Origin: Spartinivicinus marinus
Lineage (GTDB): Bacteria; Pseudomonadota; Gammaproteobacteria; Pseudomonadales; Zooshikellaceae
Length of the DNA: 64,000 nt
Direction of reading: 5' to 3'
Assembly: GCF_026309355.1 (NCBI RefSeq)
Contig: NZ_JAPJZK010000001.1
Coordinates: forward strand, 6,158,501 to 6,222,500
In this document: in pieces, positions 16,863 through 26,579 of the stretch
Layout of the letters: each line of letters opens with the position of its first letter
How positions within the stretch are numbered: the stretch's first letter is position 1
The notes under the pieces: generated by a model
What the model saw: the letters and a program-made list of their open reading frames with translations, nothing else
Database searches by the model: none
Told to the model about the DNA's origin: nothing
Made by a program: the position numbers and the translations under genes

Positions 16863-18893
16863 CTACTGGAGTAGAGATAAAACCTGCTGCGGCCTGGCAT
16901 TAGCCTGAGCCAGTATCGAAATACCAGCCTGTTGTAATACCTGAGCCCGTGACAGCTCAGCAGTTTCTGCCGCAAAGTCCGCATCCTTAATCCGCGAATT
17001 GGCAGCAGATAAATTTTCACTATTAATGGTTAAGTTACTGATAGCAGACTGGAATCGGTTTTGAATCGCACCTAAATCTGCTTGTTGCTTGGAAATTTGT
17101 TCAAGGGCATTATCTACAGACTGAATAGCTTTATTAGCACCAGCAACCGTTGTGATATCTAAGTTTTTCAATAGCTGGCCATCCTGACCACCGCCGAAAG
17201 TACCTATTTGAAAGCCAGCTCTACCTATCTGTCCTGTATTCGTCGAAAGCTCAACTTTATCTCCAGCAAATAAAGAAACAGAGCTATATGTGGTTGTAGT
17301 TGCAGTAAAACCAGCATTGGTAATGTTTGTTACTGCACCTACACGAATATTCCGCCCATCTTCAGCAACCAGTCTAAACTGGTTTGCACCAAATGCTTCA
17401 GCCCTGACCCCCGTTTGCCCTGAGGCATTATTTATGGCATTTACTACCAAATTTTGTATATCACTGACAGAGCTAGTAGCCCCATATGAAACATTAATTG
17501 AGACACCATTGATTTCAACCCCTCCCGATTGTGCAGTGCCAGCAGTAATTGCCCCACTAATCACAAAAGTTGTATTGGCCTTAGCTGTCACACCTGTTTG
17601 TCCACTAACTAAGTTGATTGCTGCTGCTTTAGCAATTGCACTAAATGAGCTATCTACAATCGATGACGTATCAAATGATGCTTGAGTTGGTCCTACTGCT
17701 ACACCATTTATTACCAAATCCCCCGTAGCTAAGGCAGCATTTGTTACATTATCACCAGCTACACCACTATTTACACCACTGTAGCTACCTACTTCAAAGC
17801 CTGCATTATCAATAGCACCTGTTGTGGTATCTAAGGTAATATCCTTGCCATCCTGGGATATAAGTGAATAAGTCCCAATAAATGTACCAGCAGCTCCCAA
17901 GCCAATAGCACTCGTATTCACTGTGCCATCCGCCAAAACAATATTACGTCCATCAGAAGCTGTTAATGTAATGCCAGTAGTTGCATTACCATCAAAAGAA
18001 GCTACTACTCCTGTCTGCCCTGACTTTTCATTTATTGCTGCCGCAACATTCAGCAAGTTGGCTTCTGTCGATAATGCCGCATCAGTCGAAACACTGATTG
18101 AAACACCATTGATTGAAATACCTTTTCCCTGATTATCAGTTGATGTCGCATATGTGTTACCCGCTACAGATGTACCATCTACCTTCGCAACAACTCCTGT
18201 TTGCTCAGATACTTTGTTGACAGCAGCAGCTTTTGCAATCGCACTTTGTGCTTGAGAACCCGTTGAGAAGGAGTCATCTACACCAGAAGATGCACCAACA
18301 GCAACTCCATTAATCACTAAATCTCCCGCAGTAAGTGCAGCTGCAGCTATTCTGTTAGACGAGATACCCGCCTCTATTGCGCTGCCTAAGCTATCAGTAG
18401 TAGCTTTAGTAATACTTACCCCGATGGTATCCCCTAGGTTAGCTCCTGTTTGGAAAATAGAGCCTGCAAATGTTCCATCCAGTAGTTTCTTACCATTAAA
18501 ATTGGTTTTTTCTGCCACATTTTGTATTTCAGTGACCAGCTGTTTTACCTCAGCATTTAAGGCTTCCCGGTCAATGCTGGTATTACTGCCATTAGCCGAT
18601 TGCAATGCTAAGTCACGAATTCGTTGCAAATTTGAGCTAATAGATCCCAATGCCCCTTCTGCAGTTTGGGCTAAAGAAATCCCATCATTTGCATTACGTA
18701 TGGCCACTGAGGTTCCTCGTATTTGTGCATCTAGTCGAGAAGAAATGGCTAAACCCGCTGCATCGTCTCTAGCACTGTTTATTCGTAAACCTGATGATAA
18801 CCTCTGTAGCGCTTGGTCTTGAGCAGCTTGAGAGGTATCCAAGTTACGACGTGCCATGATAGAAGCAATATTGGTGTTGATGATCTGAGGCAT
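16863..18893 (-). CDS. Flagellin fla1 (676 aa, large central insert)
   Basis: A filament subunit. The D0/D1 ends are conserved: [18 protein letters not shown] and [18 protein letters not shown] at the front, and [16 protein letters not shown] and [13 protein letters not shown] at the end. Between them lie about 400 residues of surface domain built of repeated flagellin-IN modules: LVINGVAVG, then AIAKAAAxNxVSxQTGV, then INGVSI, then [10 protein letters not shown], then DGRNI, present twice. Common flagellins have 270-500 residues. It is nearest to fla2. A sigma-28 site (18994-19021) and a leader hairpin (18942-18974) precede it. No Cys is apparent; many Ser/Thr are available for O-glycosylation. 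Confidence 0.96.
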   Translation of the reverse strand: MPQIINTNIASIMARRNLDTSQAAQDQALQRLSSGLRINSARDDAAGLAISSRLDAQIRGTSVAIRNANDGISLAQTAEGALGSISSNLQRIRDLALQSANGSNTSIDREALNAEVKQLVTEIQNVAEKTNFNGKKLLDGTFAGSIFQTGANLGDTIGVSITKATTDSLGSAIEAGISSNRIAAAALTAGDLVINGVAVGASSGVDDSFSTGSQAQSAIAKAAAVNKVSEQTGVVAKVDGTSVAGNTYATSTDNQGKGISINGVSISVSTDAALSTEANLLNVAAAINEKSGQTGVVASFDGNATTGITLTASDGRNIVLADGTVNTSAIGLGAAGTFIGTYSLISQDGKDITLDTTTGAIDNAGFEVGSYSGVNSGVAGDNVTNAALATGDLVINGVAVGPTQASFDTSSIVDSSFSAIAKAAAINLVSGQTGVTAKANTTFVISGAITAGTAQSGGVEINGVSINVSYGATSSVSDIQNLVVNAINNASGQTGVRAEAFGANQFRLVAEDGRNIRVGAVTNITNAGFTATTTTYSSVSLFAGDKVELSTNTGQIGRAGFQIGTFGGGQDGQLLKNLDITTVAGANKAIQSVDNALEQISKQQADLGAIQNRFQSAISNLTINSENLSAANSRIKDADFAAETAELSRAQVLQQAGISILAQANARPQQVLSLLQ

Positions 18894-18941
18894 GCTGTGT
18901 TCTCCTTATTAACCTCTAACAATTCCAGGTCAGAGGGCCTA

Positions 18942-18974
18942 CGCGATGTCTCAGCAGGTGACTGAAGTGTCGCG
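18942..18974 (-). promoter_or_regulatory. Conserved leader hairpin of fla1
   Basis: In the fla1 leader CGCGA pairs with TCGCG and, inside it, TCAG pairs with CTGA. The fla2 leader has the same nested plan at 21359-21392 with changed loop bases and one G-U pair. Both lie between the sigma-28 site and the ribosome binding site. Confidence 0.5.
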
Positions 18975-18993
18975 GCTAACCTTCCTGAGTTGG

Positions 18994-19021
18994 TTAGCGG
19001 CCATAAGGAAAAAACATTTTA
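18994..19021 (-). promoter_or_regulatory. Sigma-28 (FliA) promoter of fla1
   Basis: On the minus strand TAAA is followed after 16 bases by GCCGCTAA, one base more than the ideal spacing of 15. It lies about 100 bases upstream of the fla1 start. Confidence 0.6.
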
Positions 19022-19230
19022 GATGTTTTCGTTATCAAAAACATCATCAATATTAATTAGCATACATCATCAATTTTTATATTTACTTCTCAATGATTTA
19101 CAGCATTACTGGCTCTGCTCTATCTCCTTTTATTGACTTACAGTGATTAATCATTAATTAAGTACGACTACTGTTGTTAACGTTTTAAAAATTATTATTG
19201 AATAAATTTAACTTTTTTCCTTTAGCTTAA

Positions 19231-19258
19231 AGCCGGACTTGATTAATCAAGTCCGGCT
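19231..19258 (-). terminator. Terminator hairpin after fla2
   Basis: A perfect 12-bp palindrome AGCCGGACTTGA/TCAAGTCCGGCT with a TTAA loop lies 22 bases beyond the fla2 stop. The long T-run is on the plus-strand side; the minus-strand side has only TTTAAG. The hairpin is strong but not a textbook terminator for fla2. Confidence 0.6.
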
Positions 19259-19279
19259 GTTTTTTTTATTATTGAGTTA

Positions 19280-21307
19280 TTACTGTAGGAGTGATAACAC
19301 CTGTTGAGGTCTTGCGTTGGCTTGAGCTAACACTGAGATACCCGCTTGTTGTAGTACCTGCGCCCTTGATAACTCAGCGGTTTCGGCTGCAAAGTCCGCA
19401 TCTCTGATTCGAGAGTTGGCAGCCGACAGGTTCTCACTACTGATCGATAAATTATTGATGGTTGATAAGAACCGGTTTTGAACAGCACCCAGCTCCGCTT
19501 GCTGTGCTGAGATTTGAGCTAAGGCATTTTCCACAGAGATAATGGCTTCATTAGCTCCCTCAACGTTTGAAACATCAATGTCCTTAACCAGCTGCCCATC
19601 TTGCCCCCCACCAAAAGTACCAATTTGGAAGCCTGCCCTAACAATGCTGCCCGTATTAGTGGAAAGCTCAAACTTACCTGCTGAGAGTAAGGAGATAGAG
19701 CTTTGTGTGGTTGCCACTGCAAAACCTGAGTTACCAGCAGTAATGCCAGATAAAGAAGTCACATCAATGTTACGGCCATCATCAGCAATCAGCCTAAACT
19801 GGGTTGCACCAAACGCTTCTGCCCTAACACCAGTTTGTCCAGAAGCATTGTTAACCGCCGTTACAATAATATTTTGGATATCACTGACAGAGTCAGTATC
19901 TGAGTAAGAGATACTGATGCTGGTCCCATTAATGGTTGCAGCTCCACTCTCAGCCGTACCCGCTGTAATAGCCGCACTGACTACAAAGGTTGCATTTGCC
20001 TTAGCTGTTACTCCTGTTTGATCACTCACTAAGTTAATTGCCGCAGCCTTGGCGATTGCACTGGCATTGTTCTGCACACTAGATGCCGTATCAAACGATG
20101 CCTGAGTTGGTCCAACGGCAATCCCATTGATGACAATATCACCTGTCACTAACGCGTTGGCATCTACTACATCGCCTACCGCACCACCATTGACGCCACT
20201 AAAAGTACCCACTTCAAACCCTGCATTGTCAATATTGCCGGTCGTTGTATCCAAACTAAAATCAGAGCCATCACGAGAAATAAGGGAGTAAGTACCGATA
20301 AATGTGCCTGCAGCCCCAAGCCCTATAGCGTTGGCTGCCACCGTTCCATCCGCCAGAACAACGTTTCGCCCATCTTCTGCAGTCAGGGTTATCCCCGTTG
20401 TGGCATTACCATCAAAAGAAGCAACCACTCCAGTTTGACCTGATTTTTCATTAATGGAGTTGACAACACTTTGTAAGTTCGCTTGTGCGGTTAAGTCAGC
20501 ATCTGTCGCCACTTCAATGGTGACGCCATTGATTTTCACATTACCGTTTTTATCCGCTGACGCAAAGGTAGTTCCCTGTACCGTAGTACCATCCACTGTT
20601 GCAATGATACCCGATTGGTCAGATACCTTATTAACAGCAGCGGCTTTGGCAATGGCACTTTGCTCTTCTGATGCAGTTGAAAACTGGTCATCGACACCCG
20701 ATGAAGCGCCCACCGCAATACCATTAATCACCAAATCACCTGCCGCTAGCGCATTGGCGGCAATCCGGTTAGATGAAATACCTGCCTCTTGAGAACTACC
20801 TAAGCTATCTGTGGTGACTTTAGTGACACTGACATCGATGGTATCACCCAAGTTGGCACCGGTTTGAAAGCGGGTATCAGTGAAAGAACCATCGAGTAAT
20901 TTTTTACCATTAAAGTTGGTTTTTACCGCCACATTTTCAATTTCAGCAATTAGCTGCTGCACCTCTTCGTTCAGTGCGCCGCGGTCAATATCAGTGTTGC
21001 TACCGTTGGCTGATTGCAACGCCAGCTCACGTATCCGCTGCAGGTTTGAGGTAATTGATGCTAAGGCACCCTCTGCTGTTTGGGCGAGTGAAATCCCATC
21101 GTTGGAGTTCCTAATGGCAACTGAAGTACCACGAATTTGTGATTCAAAACGACTCGAAATAGCTAAACCTGCTGCATCATCCCGAGCACTGTTAATTCTC
21201 AAACCGGAAGACAGCCGTTGCAAAGCTCGGTCTGTAGCCGCTTGAGAGGAGTCTAAGTTCCGCTGGGCATTCAGCGAAGCAATATTGGTATTTATTATCT
21301 GGGGCAT
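19280..21307 (-). CDS. Flagellin fla2 (675 aa, large central insert)
   Basis: A filament subunit with the same plan as fla1: ends [20 protein letters not shown] and [13 protein letters not shown], and a central region of two repeated flagellin-IN units, for example [20 protein letters not shown] and later [20 protein letters not shown]. The two proteins are alike along their whole length, including the insert, so they are recent duplicates. It has the best sigma-28 promoter of the flagellins (21412-21438) and the hairpin leader, which suggests it is a main late-class flagellin. RBS GGGAG precedes the ATG. Confidence 0.96.
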   Translation of the reverse strand: MPQIINTNIASLNAQRNLDSSQAATDRALQRLSSGLRINSARDDAAGLAISSRFESQIRGTSVAIRNSNDGISLAQTAEGALASITSNLQRIRELALQSANGSNTDIDRGALNEEVQQLIAEIENVAVKTNFNGKKLLDGSFTDTRFQTGANLGDTIDVSVTKVTTDSLGSSQEAGISSNRIAANALAAGDLVINGIAVGASSGVDDQFSTASEEQSAIAKAAAVNKVSDQSGIIATVDGTTVQGTTFASADKNGNVKINGVTIEVATDADLTAQANLQSVVNSINEKSGQTGVVASFDGNATTGITLTAEDGRNVVLADGTVAANAIGLGAAGTFIGTYSLISRDGSDFSLDTTTGNIDNAGFEVGTFSGVNGGAVGDVVDANALVTGDIVINGIAVGPTQASFDTASSVQNNASAIAKAAAINLVSDQTGVTAKANATFVVSAAITAGTAESGAATINGTSISISYSDTDSVSDIQNIIVTAVNNASGQTGVRAEAFGATQFRLIADDGRNIDVTSLSGITAGNSGFAVATTQSSISLLSAGKFELSTNTGSIVRAGFQIGTFGGGQDGQLVKDIDVSNVEGANEAIISVENALAQISAQQAELGAVQNRFLSTINNLSISSENLSAANSRIRDADFAAETAELSRAQVLQQAGISVLAQANARPQQVLSLLQ

Positions 21308-21358
21308 GCTTGATCTCCCGTTACATCACCAATCACTTGGTTATGGTCAGAGGGTCGA

Positions 21359-21392
21359 CGCGAGGTCCCAGCAGCTTGCTGAATGGATCGCG
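21359..21392 (-). promoter_or_regulatory. Conserved leader hairpin of fla2
   Basis: CGCGA/TCGCG outer stem with an inner TCAG/CTGG stem (one U-G pair), matching the arrangement in the fla1 leader. Flanking words CAGAGGG and the outer stem are identical in both leaders. Confidence 0.5.
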
Positions 21393-21411
21393 ACTCACCT
21401 GTCTGATTGAG

Positions 21412-21438
21412 TTAACGGCGATCAATGTGATTTCTTTA
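21412..21438 (-). promoter_or_regulatory. Sigma-28 (FliA) promoter of fla2
   Basis: On the minus strand TAAAG is followed by GCCGTTAA with exactly 15 bases between TAAA and GCCG, close to the FliA consensus TAAAGTTT-N11-GCCGATAA. Confidence 0.7.
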
Positions 21439-21529
21439 ACAAAAAATACAAAATTAGTTCATGTTTTTTGATAACAAAATGCCATATAGGGTTAATGCCT
21501 GGGTGTGGTGGGAGTGCGAAAGGGTTTGT

Positions 21530-23605
21530 TTACTCAGCCGCTTGCAATAACTCTAAAACCTGTTGTGGCCTGGCATTGGCTTGGGCCAGCACGGAAATCC
21601 CCGCTTGCTGTAATACCAGTGCCTTAGACAAGTTAGCCGTTTCAGCAGCAAAGTCGGCATCACGAATACGTGATAATGCAGTGGTTTGGGTTTCATTAAA
21701 AATAGATAAATTATCAATAGCCGATTGAAATCGGTTTTGAAAAGCCCCTAACCGGGATTGCTGGAGAGCAATTTGATCAAGCGCATTATCGATTGCAGTT
21801 ATCGCATCGTTCGCCCCGGTAGTGCTGGTTAAATCAATATCTTGGACTAGTTGCCCCGATAGTACATTACCGAAATTACCCACCCTAAAACCAGCATTAG
21901 CGATGGACCCTGTATTAGTGGTTAGGGCAATCTTTCCGGCAGATAGTAATAATATGGGGGCTGCTTGTGCATTATTAAAAAATAGTGTTGCAGCACCAAA
22001 ACCTGCTTCGCCAATATTAGCCGATTCATTTTCCAAAATAATATTGCGGCCATCTTTTGCCACCAAGCGAAATGAAGTACCAAAGGTTTCTGCGGTCACC
22101 CCCGTTGAGCCCTGACTGTTATTAACCGCTGTAATGACATTATTCACAATAGTACTGGCACTATCGGCGGCATTAAATGAAATATTAATAGTGACACCAT
22201 TTATTTGGATAGACTCATTCCGAGTATTACCCGTAGTAATTGCGCCGCCATAAACAATGGTAGACAGTGCTTGAGCAGTCACGCCGGTTTGAGTGCTGAC
22301 CGCATTAATTGCCGCTGCTTTAGCAATCGCACTGCCTGCATTTGTGCTTGACGATGCGGTATCAGAACTGGCTAACGACTGCCCCACAGCCGTTCCATTA
22401 ATCACCAAATCCCCTACATTTAAAGTACTGCTCACTAGTCGTCGGCTCACTGCTCCGCTGTTCCCACCACTAAAAGTCCCTACATTAAGACCAAAAATAT
22501 TATTGCCAATTTCGGAGCGGCCAAAATCAACAGTAAATTCCTTACCATTGGTTGGTACCAAACTAAAGGTCCCTACATAGGTAGTGGCTGCACCTGCCTG
22601 CCCTACCCCGACAGCCGCAGCAAGTCCAGATGCATTATCATCATATTGAATATTGCGCCCATCACTGGCCTCCAAAGTAATGCCGGTAGTGGTATTGCCT
22701 GTATCAATAGCCTTAACTCCAGTTTGGCCACTGACATTATTAATCACTGTGACAATGGCCGCCCGATTAACATCAGCTGATAATGCAGTATTGGTTGAGA
22801 CTGATATAGATACGCCATTAATTTTGATGCCACCATTGACGGTGGCATTGGTTGCTGTCGCCCCGGTATAACCTACGCTATTGGCATTGACGGTTGCACT
22901 GACATTAGTTTGGCTAGACACTTTATTAATGGCAGCCGCCTTGGCAACTGCACTGGCATCTTTAGACACACTAGACAAGTTATCATCCACCGAGCTGGAT
23001 GCACCGACTGAAATGCCATTAATCAGTAAATCACCCGATAAAGAGGCTGTAACTATGGCAGGCCGGGTCGATGAAATACCATCCGTTAAGGCACTGCCTA
23101 AACTGTCGGTGGTTGCTTTAACAATATCGATGGGTATGGTTTCACCAATATCAGGCCCGGTTTGAAATAAAGTGGTGGAAAAAGAACCGTCTAATAGTTT
23201 TTTACCATTGAAGTCCGTATTAACAGCAACACTTTGGATTTCAGCAATCAACTGCTTGGCTTCTTCATTTAAAGCACCGCGGTCCACTTCTGTATTACTT
23301 GTATTTGCTGACTGCAACGCCAACTCACGAATACGCTGCAAGCTTTCAGTAATAGAGCCGAGCGCGCCTTCGGCGGTTTGAGAAAGGGAAATACCATTGT
23401 TGGCATTTTGAATGGCGACAGACGTACTGCGGATTTTGCTATCAAAGCGAATGGCAATGGCAAAACCCGCCGCATCATCCTTGGCACCATTAATCCGTAA
23501 CCCTGACGATAACCGCTCCAGAGCGGTGCTTTGTAAACGGTCCGCACGATCTAAATTGCGTTGTGCAATCAACGACGCAATATTGGTGTTAATAACCTGA
23601 ACCAT
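21530..23605 (-). CDS. Flagellin fla3 (691 aa, divergent)
   Basis: A flagellin of the fla1/fla2 type but diverged. It starts MVQVINTNIASLIAQRNL, with DDAAGFAIAIRFDSK where the others have [11 protein letters not shown], and ends VLELLQAAE, three residues longer. The D1 C-terminal helix has [20 protein letters not shown] rather than AANSRI. The centre again holds paired flagellin-IN units. These changes at interface positions suggest a minor subunit placed at a special site, for example near the hook. Its upstream region lacks the fla1/fla2 hairpin and has only a weak sigma-28 site. Confidence 0.95.
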   Translation of the reverse strand: MVQVINTNIASLIAQRNLDRADRLQSTALERLSSGLRINGAKDDAAGFAIAIRFDSKIRSTSVAIQNANNGISLSQTAEGALGSITESLQRIRELALQSANTSNTEVDRGALNEEAKQLIAEIQSVAVNTDFNGKKLLDGSFSTTLFQTGPDIGETIPIDIVKATTDSLGSALTDGISSTRPAIVTASLSGDLLINGISVGASSSVDDNLSSVSKDASAVAKAAAINKVSSQTNVSATVNANSVGYTGATATNATVNGGIKINGVSISVSTNTALSADVNRAAIVTVINNVSGQTGVKAIDTGNTTTGITLEASDGRNIQYDDNASGLAAAVGVGQAGAATTYVGTFSLVPTNGKEFTVDFGRSEIGNNIFGLNVGTFSGGNSGAVSRRLVSSTLNVGDLVINGTAVGQSLASSDTASSSTNAGSAIAKAAAINAVSTQTGVTAQALSTIVYGGAITTGNTRNESIQINGVTINISFNAADSASTIVNNVITAVNNSQGSTGVTAETFGTSFRLVAKDGRNIILENESANIGEAGFGAATLFFNNAQAAPILLLSAGKIALTTNTGSIANAGFRVGNFGNVLSGQLVQDIDLTSTTGANDAITAIDNALDQIALQQSRLGAFQNRFQSAIDNLSIFNETQTTALSRIRDADFAAETANLSKALVLQQAGISVLAQANARPQQVLELLQAAE

Positions 23606-23645
23606 AAGTCACCTCTGATCATACTACCCTGCTGATCGAGAGGCT

Positions 23646-23690
23646 TTACCCAATACTCTTCGCCTTCGCTGTGAGTATATTATTGGGTAA
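23646..23690 (-). repeat. Inverted repeat with fused ends of the leader element
   Basis: TTACCCAATACTC pairs with GAGTA plus TATTGGGTAA. The loop on the minus strand reads CTCACAGCGAAGG directly joined to CGAAGAGTAT, which are the two ends of the 33305-33435 element without its middle. It is in the fla3 leader region, in the same orientation as the gene. Confidence 0.45.
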
Positions 23691-23729
23691 TTTGTGGCAC
23701 ATCTATAATCGTCTATTTATAACCGTCTA

Positions 23730-23756
23730 TTAACGGCTTTCACAATGAGTAAACAA
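23730..23756 (-). promoter_or_regulatory. Weak sigma-28-like site upstream of fla3
   Basis: GCCGTTAA is present on the minus strand as in fla2, but the position of TAAA is occupied by TTGT. If used, it would be a poor FliA promoter, in line with a minor flagellin. Confidence 0.3.
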
Positions 23757-23987
23757 ATAAATGCACCACCAGCCTTACTAATAAGGTTAGTGGAGCGAAA
23801 TAAAACCGTAACTTAATCGCGACAGAATAAGTCACTTTTTTAATATTAAGTTTTTATTATTAGCTTGTTATTATTCTTTCTATTTATTTCACCTAACATC
23901 AACATTATTGACAATTCCCTTAACGGCTTAATTAATAAAAAGTTTAATTTTTTATTACATTTTTTAGTTCTTAAAACTCAATTTATT

Positions 23988-24006
23988 AGTGGCAAATTTC
24001 TGCCTC
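23988..24006. promoter_or_regulatory. Candidate activator box of fla4 (GGCA-N6-TGCC)
   Basis: AGTGGCAAATTTCTGCCTC is nearly identical to the box upstream of fla5 (37830-37848) and shares GGCA-N6-TGCC with the flgB region (57113-57126). It lies about 115 bases upstream of the fla4 sigma-54 site, a normal enhancer distance for FlrC. Confidence 0.5.
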
Positions 24007-24103
24007 CAACAGGGTTCTATTTTTTAAGCTATTTCACGTAAAATAAAAGCAGATACTTGATTTACAAAGCTTATTATACCTAATAAGTTGCATAAATAGT
24101 CCT

Positions 24104-24120
24104 TTGGCATAGTCCTTGTT
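24104..24120 (+). promoter_or_regulatory. Sigma-54-like promoter of fla4
   Basis: TTGGCATAGTCCTTGTT keeps GG, ten bases, then G at the -12 position, where GT replaces the usual GC. The -24 half TTGGCATAG matches those of fla5 and flgB. Confidence 0.5.
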
Positions 24121-24304
24121 AAGCCATTAGAGAGTCAAATATTGTCCACGAAGACCAGAGATTAAACCGAAGACAGTTGTCCACTAACACTTTTACAGGT
24201 TAACGAAACAACCCGTCAAGGTTGAAAAATATACCCGAAATACTGTTTTTAGCCACACAAGCGTTAAAAGCGATTGATGAAGGGTATAGACAAGGAGAGC
24301 AGTG

Positions 24305-26491
24305 ATGCCACAAGTCATTAATACCAATATTGCGTCGTTAAATGCCCAGCGCCACCTAAATTCATCACAGTCGGCCAATGCCACTGCTTTGCAACGGCTA
24401 TCTTCAGGCTTACGCATTAACAGCGCCAGAGATGACGCTGCAGGCCTTTCTATTTCCACCCGTTTTGATACCCAAGTGCGAGGGCTAAATGTAGCAATTC
24501 GTAATGCCAATGATGGTATTTCCTTAGCTCAAGTCGCAGAAGGAGCATTAAGTGCGATGAAAGATAACTTTCTTCGGATTCGTGATCTCGCTTTACAAGC
24601 TGCTAATGCCACTAATAGTGCAGAAGATCGAGAAGCACTTAATGCAGAGGTGCAGCAACTAAAAAAAGAAATTCAACGGGTTTCTGAGCAAACCAACTAT
24701 AACGGTACACAATTATTGGATGGCACTTTTACTGAGGTGACTTTTCAGATTGGCGCTAATGAAGGCGAAAACATTGCTTTTAATATTGAAGGAGCTCGGG
24801 TTGATGGATTAGGGGCTTCCGAAGAAGTCGGCGTCAGCGCCCGCGGCACTACCACCGGCATTGCCCAAGGGGATTTATTAATTAATGGTGTACCAATTCC
24901 CAGCTCAAAATCCACCTCTGATACGGCTTCAGTCGCTAACAAAAGTGCCAGCGCAATTTCTAAAGTGGCTGCAATAAATTCTAAATCTGATGAAACCGGT
25001 GTAACCGCAGAAATACTAACAAACTCAGTGGAAGGAACCAGTCAAGTCAATGCCACTAAAGCAGGTAATGTTCTCCTTAATGGTGTCACGATAACATTGG
25101 CAACAAGTGCCAATTTATCAACCGATGCTAACCGAGAAGCCGTGGTATCTGCTATTAATGCTTTTTCCAATCAAACCGGGGTTGTGGCGATTAATACAGG
25201 GCAAGATGCTTCTGGTATTGTACTTGAAGCCAAAGACGGCAGAAATATCACCCTGATATACAACAATAGTGGTGGCGATAATGTTACTTCCGCCGCTACT
25301 GGATTACCTACTATCGGTGGAACTGCGGGAGTGGGTACGACGGCTGATATTACCAGTGCAGTCGCTATCACCGCCGCATCACCAGGCGCTTCCGCGTCAG
25401 GTGGTTTTACCTTAATTTCCAAGGATGGTACCCCCATTAAAATTGAGCAAGGCACCAGTGGCCAACTTAACCTGAACGTGGGGCTAGCAGAAGGGACTTA
25501 TCCGGGTACGGGCGCTTTTCTATCTTCTTTGGCTGCCGTGGATACAGACGCAACCCCAGGTAAACAGGCTTCTCCATCCCTTGGCGATGGCGACATTGTG
25601 ATTAATGGTGTGCCTGTTCCCGCTGGCAATGCGCTTGATGATACAGCTTCCAGTCAAGATAAATTAAGCAGTGCTATCACTAAAGCTGCCGCAATCAATA
25701 AGGTCAGCGAACGAACCGGGGTAACCGCAACTCCGAACCCCAATTTAGTGAATGGTAGCTCCATGACGGCTGCTGCAACCAGTGGGGTACTGACGATTAA
25801 TGGTGTTCAAACATCCACTATCAATACCACAACTGACTCCGAAGCCAGTCGGTTCGCGGTGGTCAATGCTATCAATGCGATTTCAGGTCAAACTGGCGTC
25901 ATCGCTATTGATACAGGCAGTGATACAGGTGGAGTACAATTATTTGCTGAAGACGGCAGGAATATTACCATTACTTATCCAACGGCTGGCACACCATTAA
26001 CAGCTGCATCAACAGGCTTAGTTAATACAGGACTCGCTGCAGGTACCGCGGGAACCTATGAATCATCCATCCGGCTTAATTCTGCCGCACCAATAACCCT
26101 AACAACCAATAACGCCAATGGATTGACCAACCATGGCTTACAAGCAGGTACTTTTGGGGGAGCTGAAACTGGTCAATTTGTGCAAGACATTGATATTTCT
26201 ACGGTGGAGGGAGCATTAAGTGCACTAGAGTCGGTGGATCATGCTTTACAATCGATTAATCTACAGCGCTCAAATTTAGGTGCCATTCAAAATAGATTTG
26301 AATCTACCGTTTCCAACCAAGCATTGGCCTCTGAAAACTTATCAGCAGCCAACTCACGGATTAAAGATGCAGATTTTGCAGCAGAAACCGCTGAACTCGC
26401 CAGAACTCAAGTACTACAACAGGCGGGTATTGCCATGTTGTCACAGGCCAATGCACTACCACAACAGGTATTACAATTATTACAAGGCTAA
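24305..26491 (+). CDS. Flagellin fla4 (728 aa, sister of fla5)
   Basis: A filament subunit of a second type, starting MPQVINTNIASLNAQRHLNS and ending ANALPQQVLQLLQG. The D1 N-terminal segment has [20 protein letters not shown] rather than the fla1 pattern. The centre has two long repeats (GDLLINGVPIPSSKSTSDTA and GDIVINGVPVPAGNALDDTA, each followed by INKVSERTGV-like and DGRNI words). The ATG at 24305 follows AAGGAG; the adjacent GTG is not preferred. It is divergent from fla3 and heads the modification island. Its sigma-54 site suggests it is expressed by FlrC rather than FliA. Confidence 0.95.
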   Translation: MPQVINTNIASLNAQRHLNSSQSANATALQRLSSGLRINSARDDAAGLSISTRFDTQVRGLNVAIRNANDGISLAQVAEGALSAMKDNFLRIRDLALQAANATNSAEDREALNAEVQQLKKEIQRVSEQTNYNGTQLLDGTFTEVTFQIGANEGENIAFNIEGARVDGLGASEEVGVSARGTTTGIAQGDLLINGVPIPSSKSTSDTASVANKSASAISKVAAINSKSDETGVTAEILTNSVEGTSQVNATKAGNVLLNGVTITLATSANLSTDANREAVVSAINAFSNQTGVVAINTGQDASGIVLEAKDGRNITLIYNNSGGDNVTSAATGLPTIGGTAGVGTTADITSAVAITAASPGASASGGFTLISKDGTPIKIEQGTSGQLNLNVGLAEGTYPGTGAFLSSLAAVDTDATPGKQASPSLGDGDIVINGVPVPAGNALDDTASSQDKLSSAITKAAAINKVSERTGVTATPNPNLVNGSSMTAAATSGVLTINGVQTSTINTTTDSEASRFAVVNAINAISGQTGVIAIDTGSDTGGVQLFAEDGRNITITYPTAGTPLTAASTGLVNTGLAAGTAGTYESSIRLNSAAPITLTTNNANGLTNHGLQAGTFGGAETGQFVQDIDISTVEGALSALESVDHALQSINLQRSNLGAIQNRFESTVSNQALASENLSAANSRIKDADFAAETAELARTQVLQQAGIAMLSQANALPQQVLQLLQG

Positions 26492-26579
26492 TGACGCATA
26501 ACAAAAAGGTCATATAAAAGGAGCATAATGCTAACTACAATAAATGCTTTATACAAACAATTGGGCGCTTCAAGGATAT

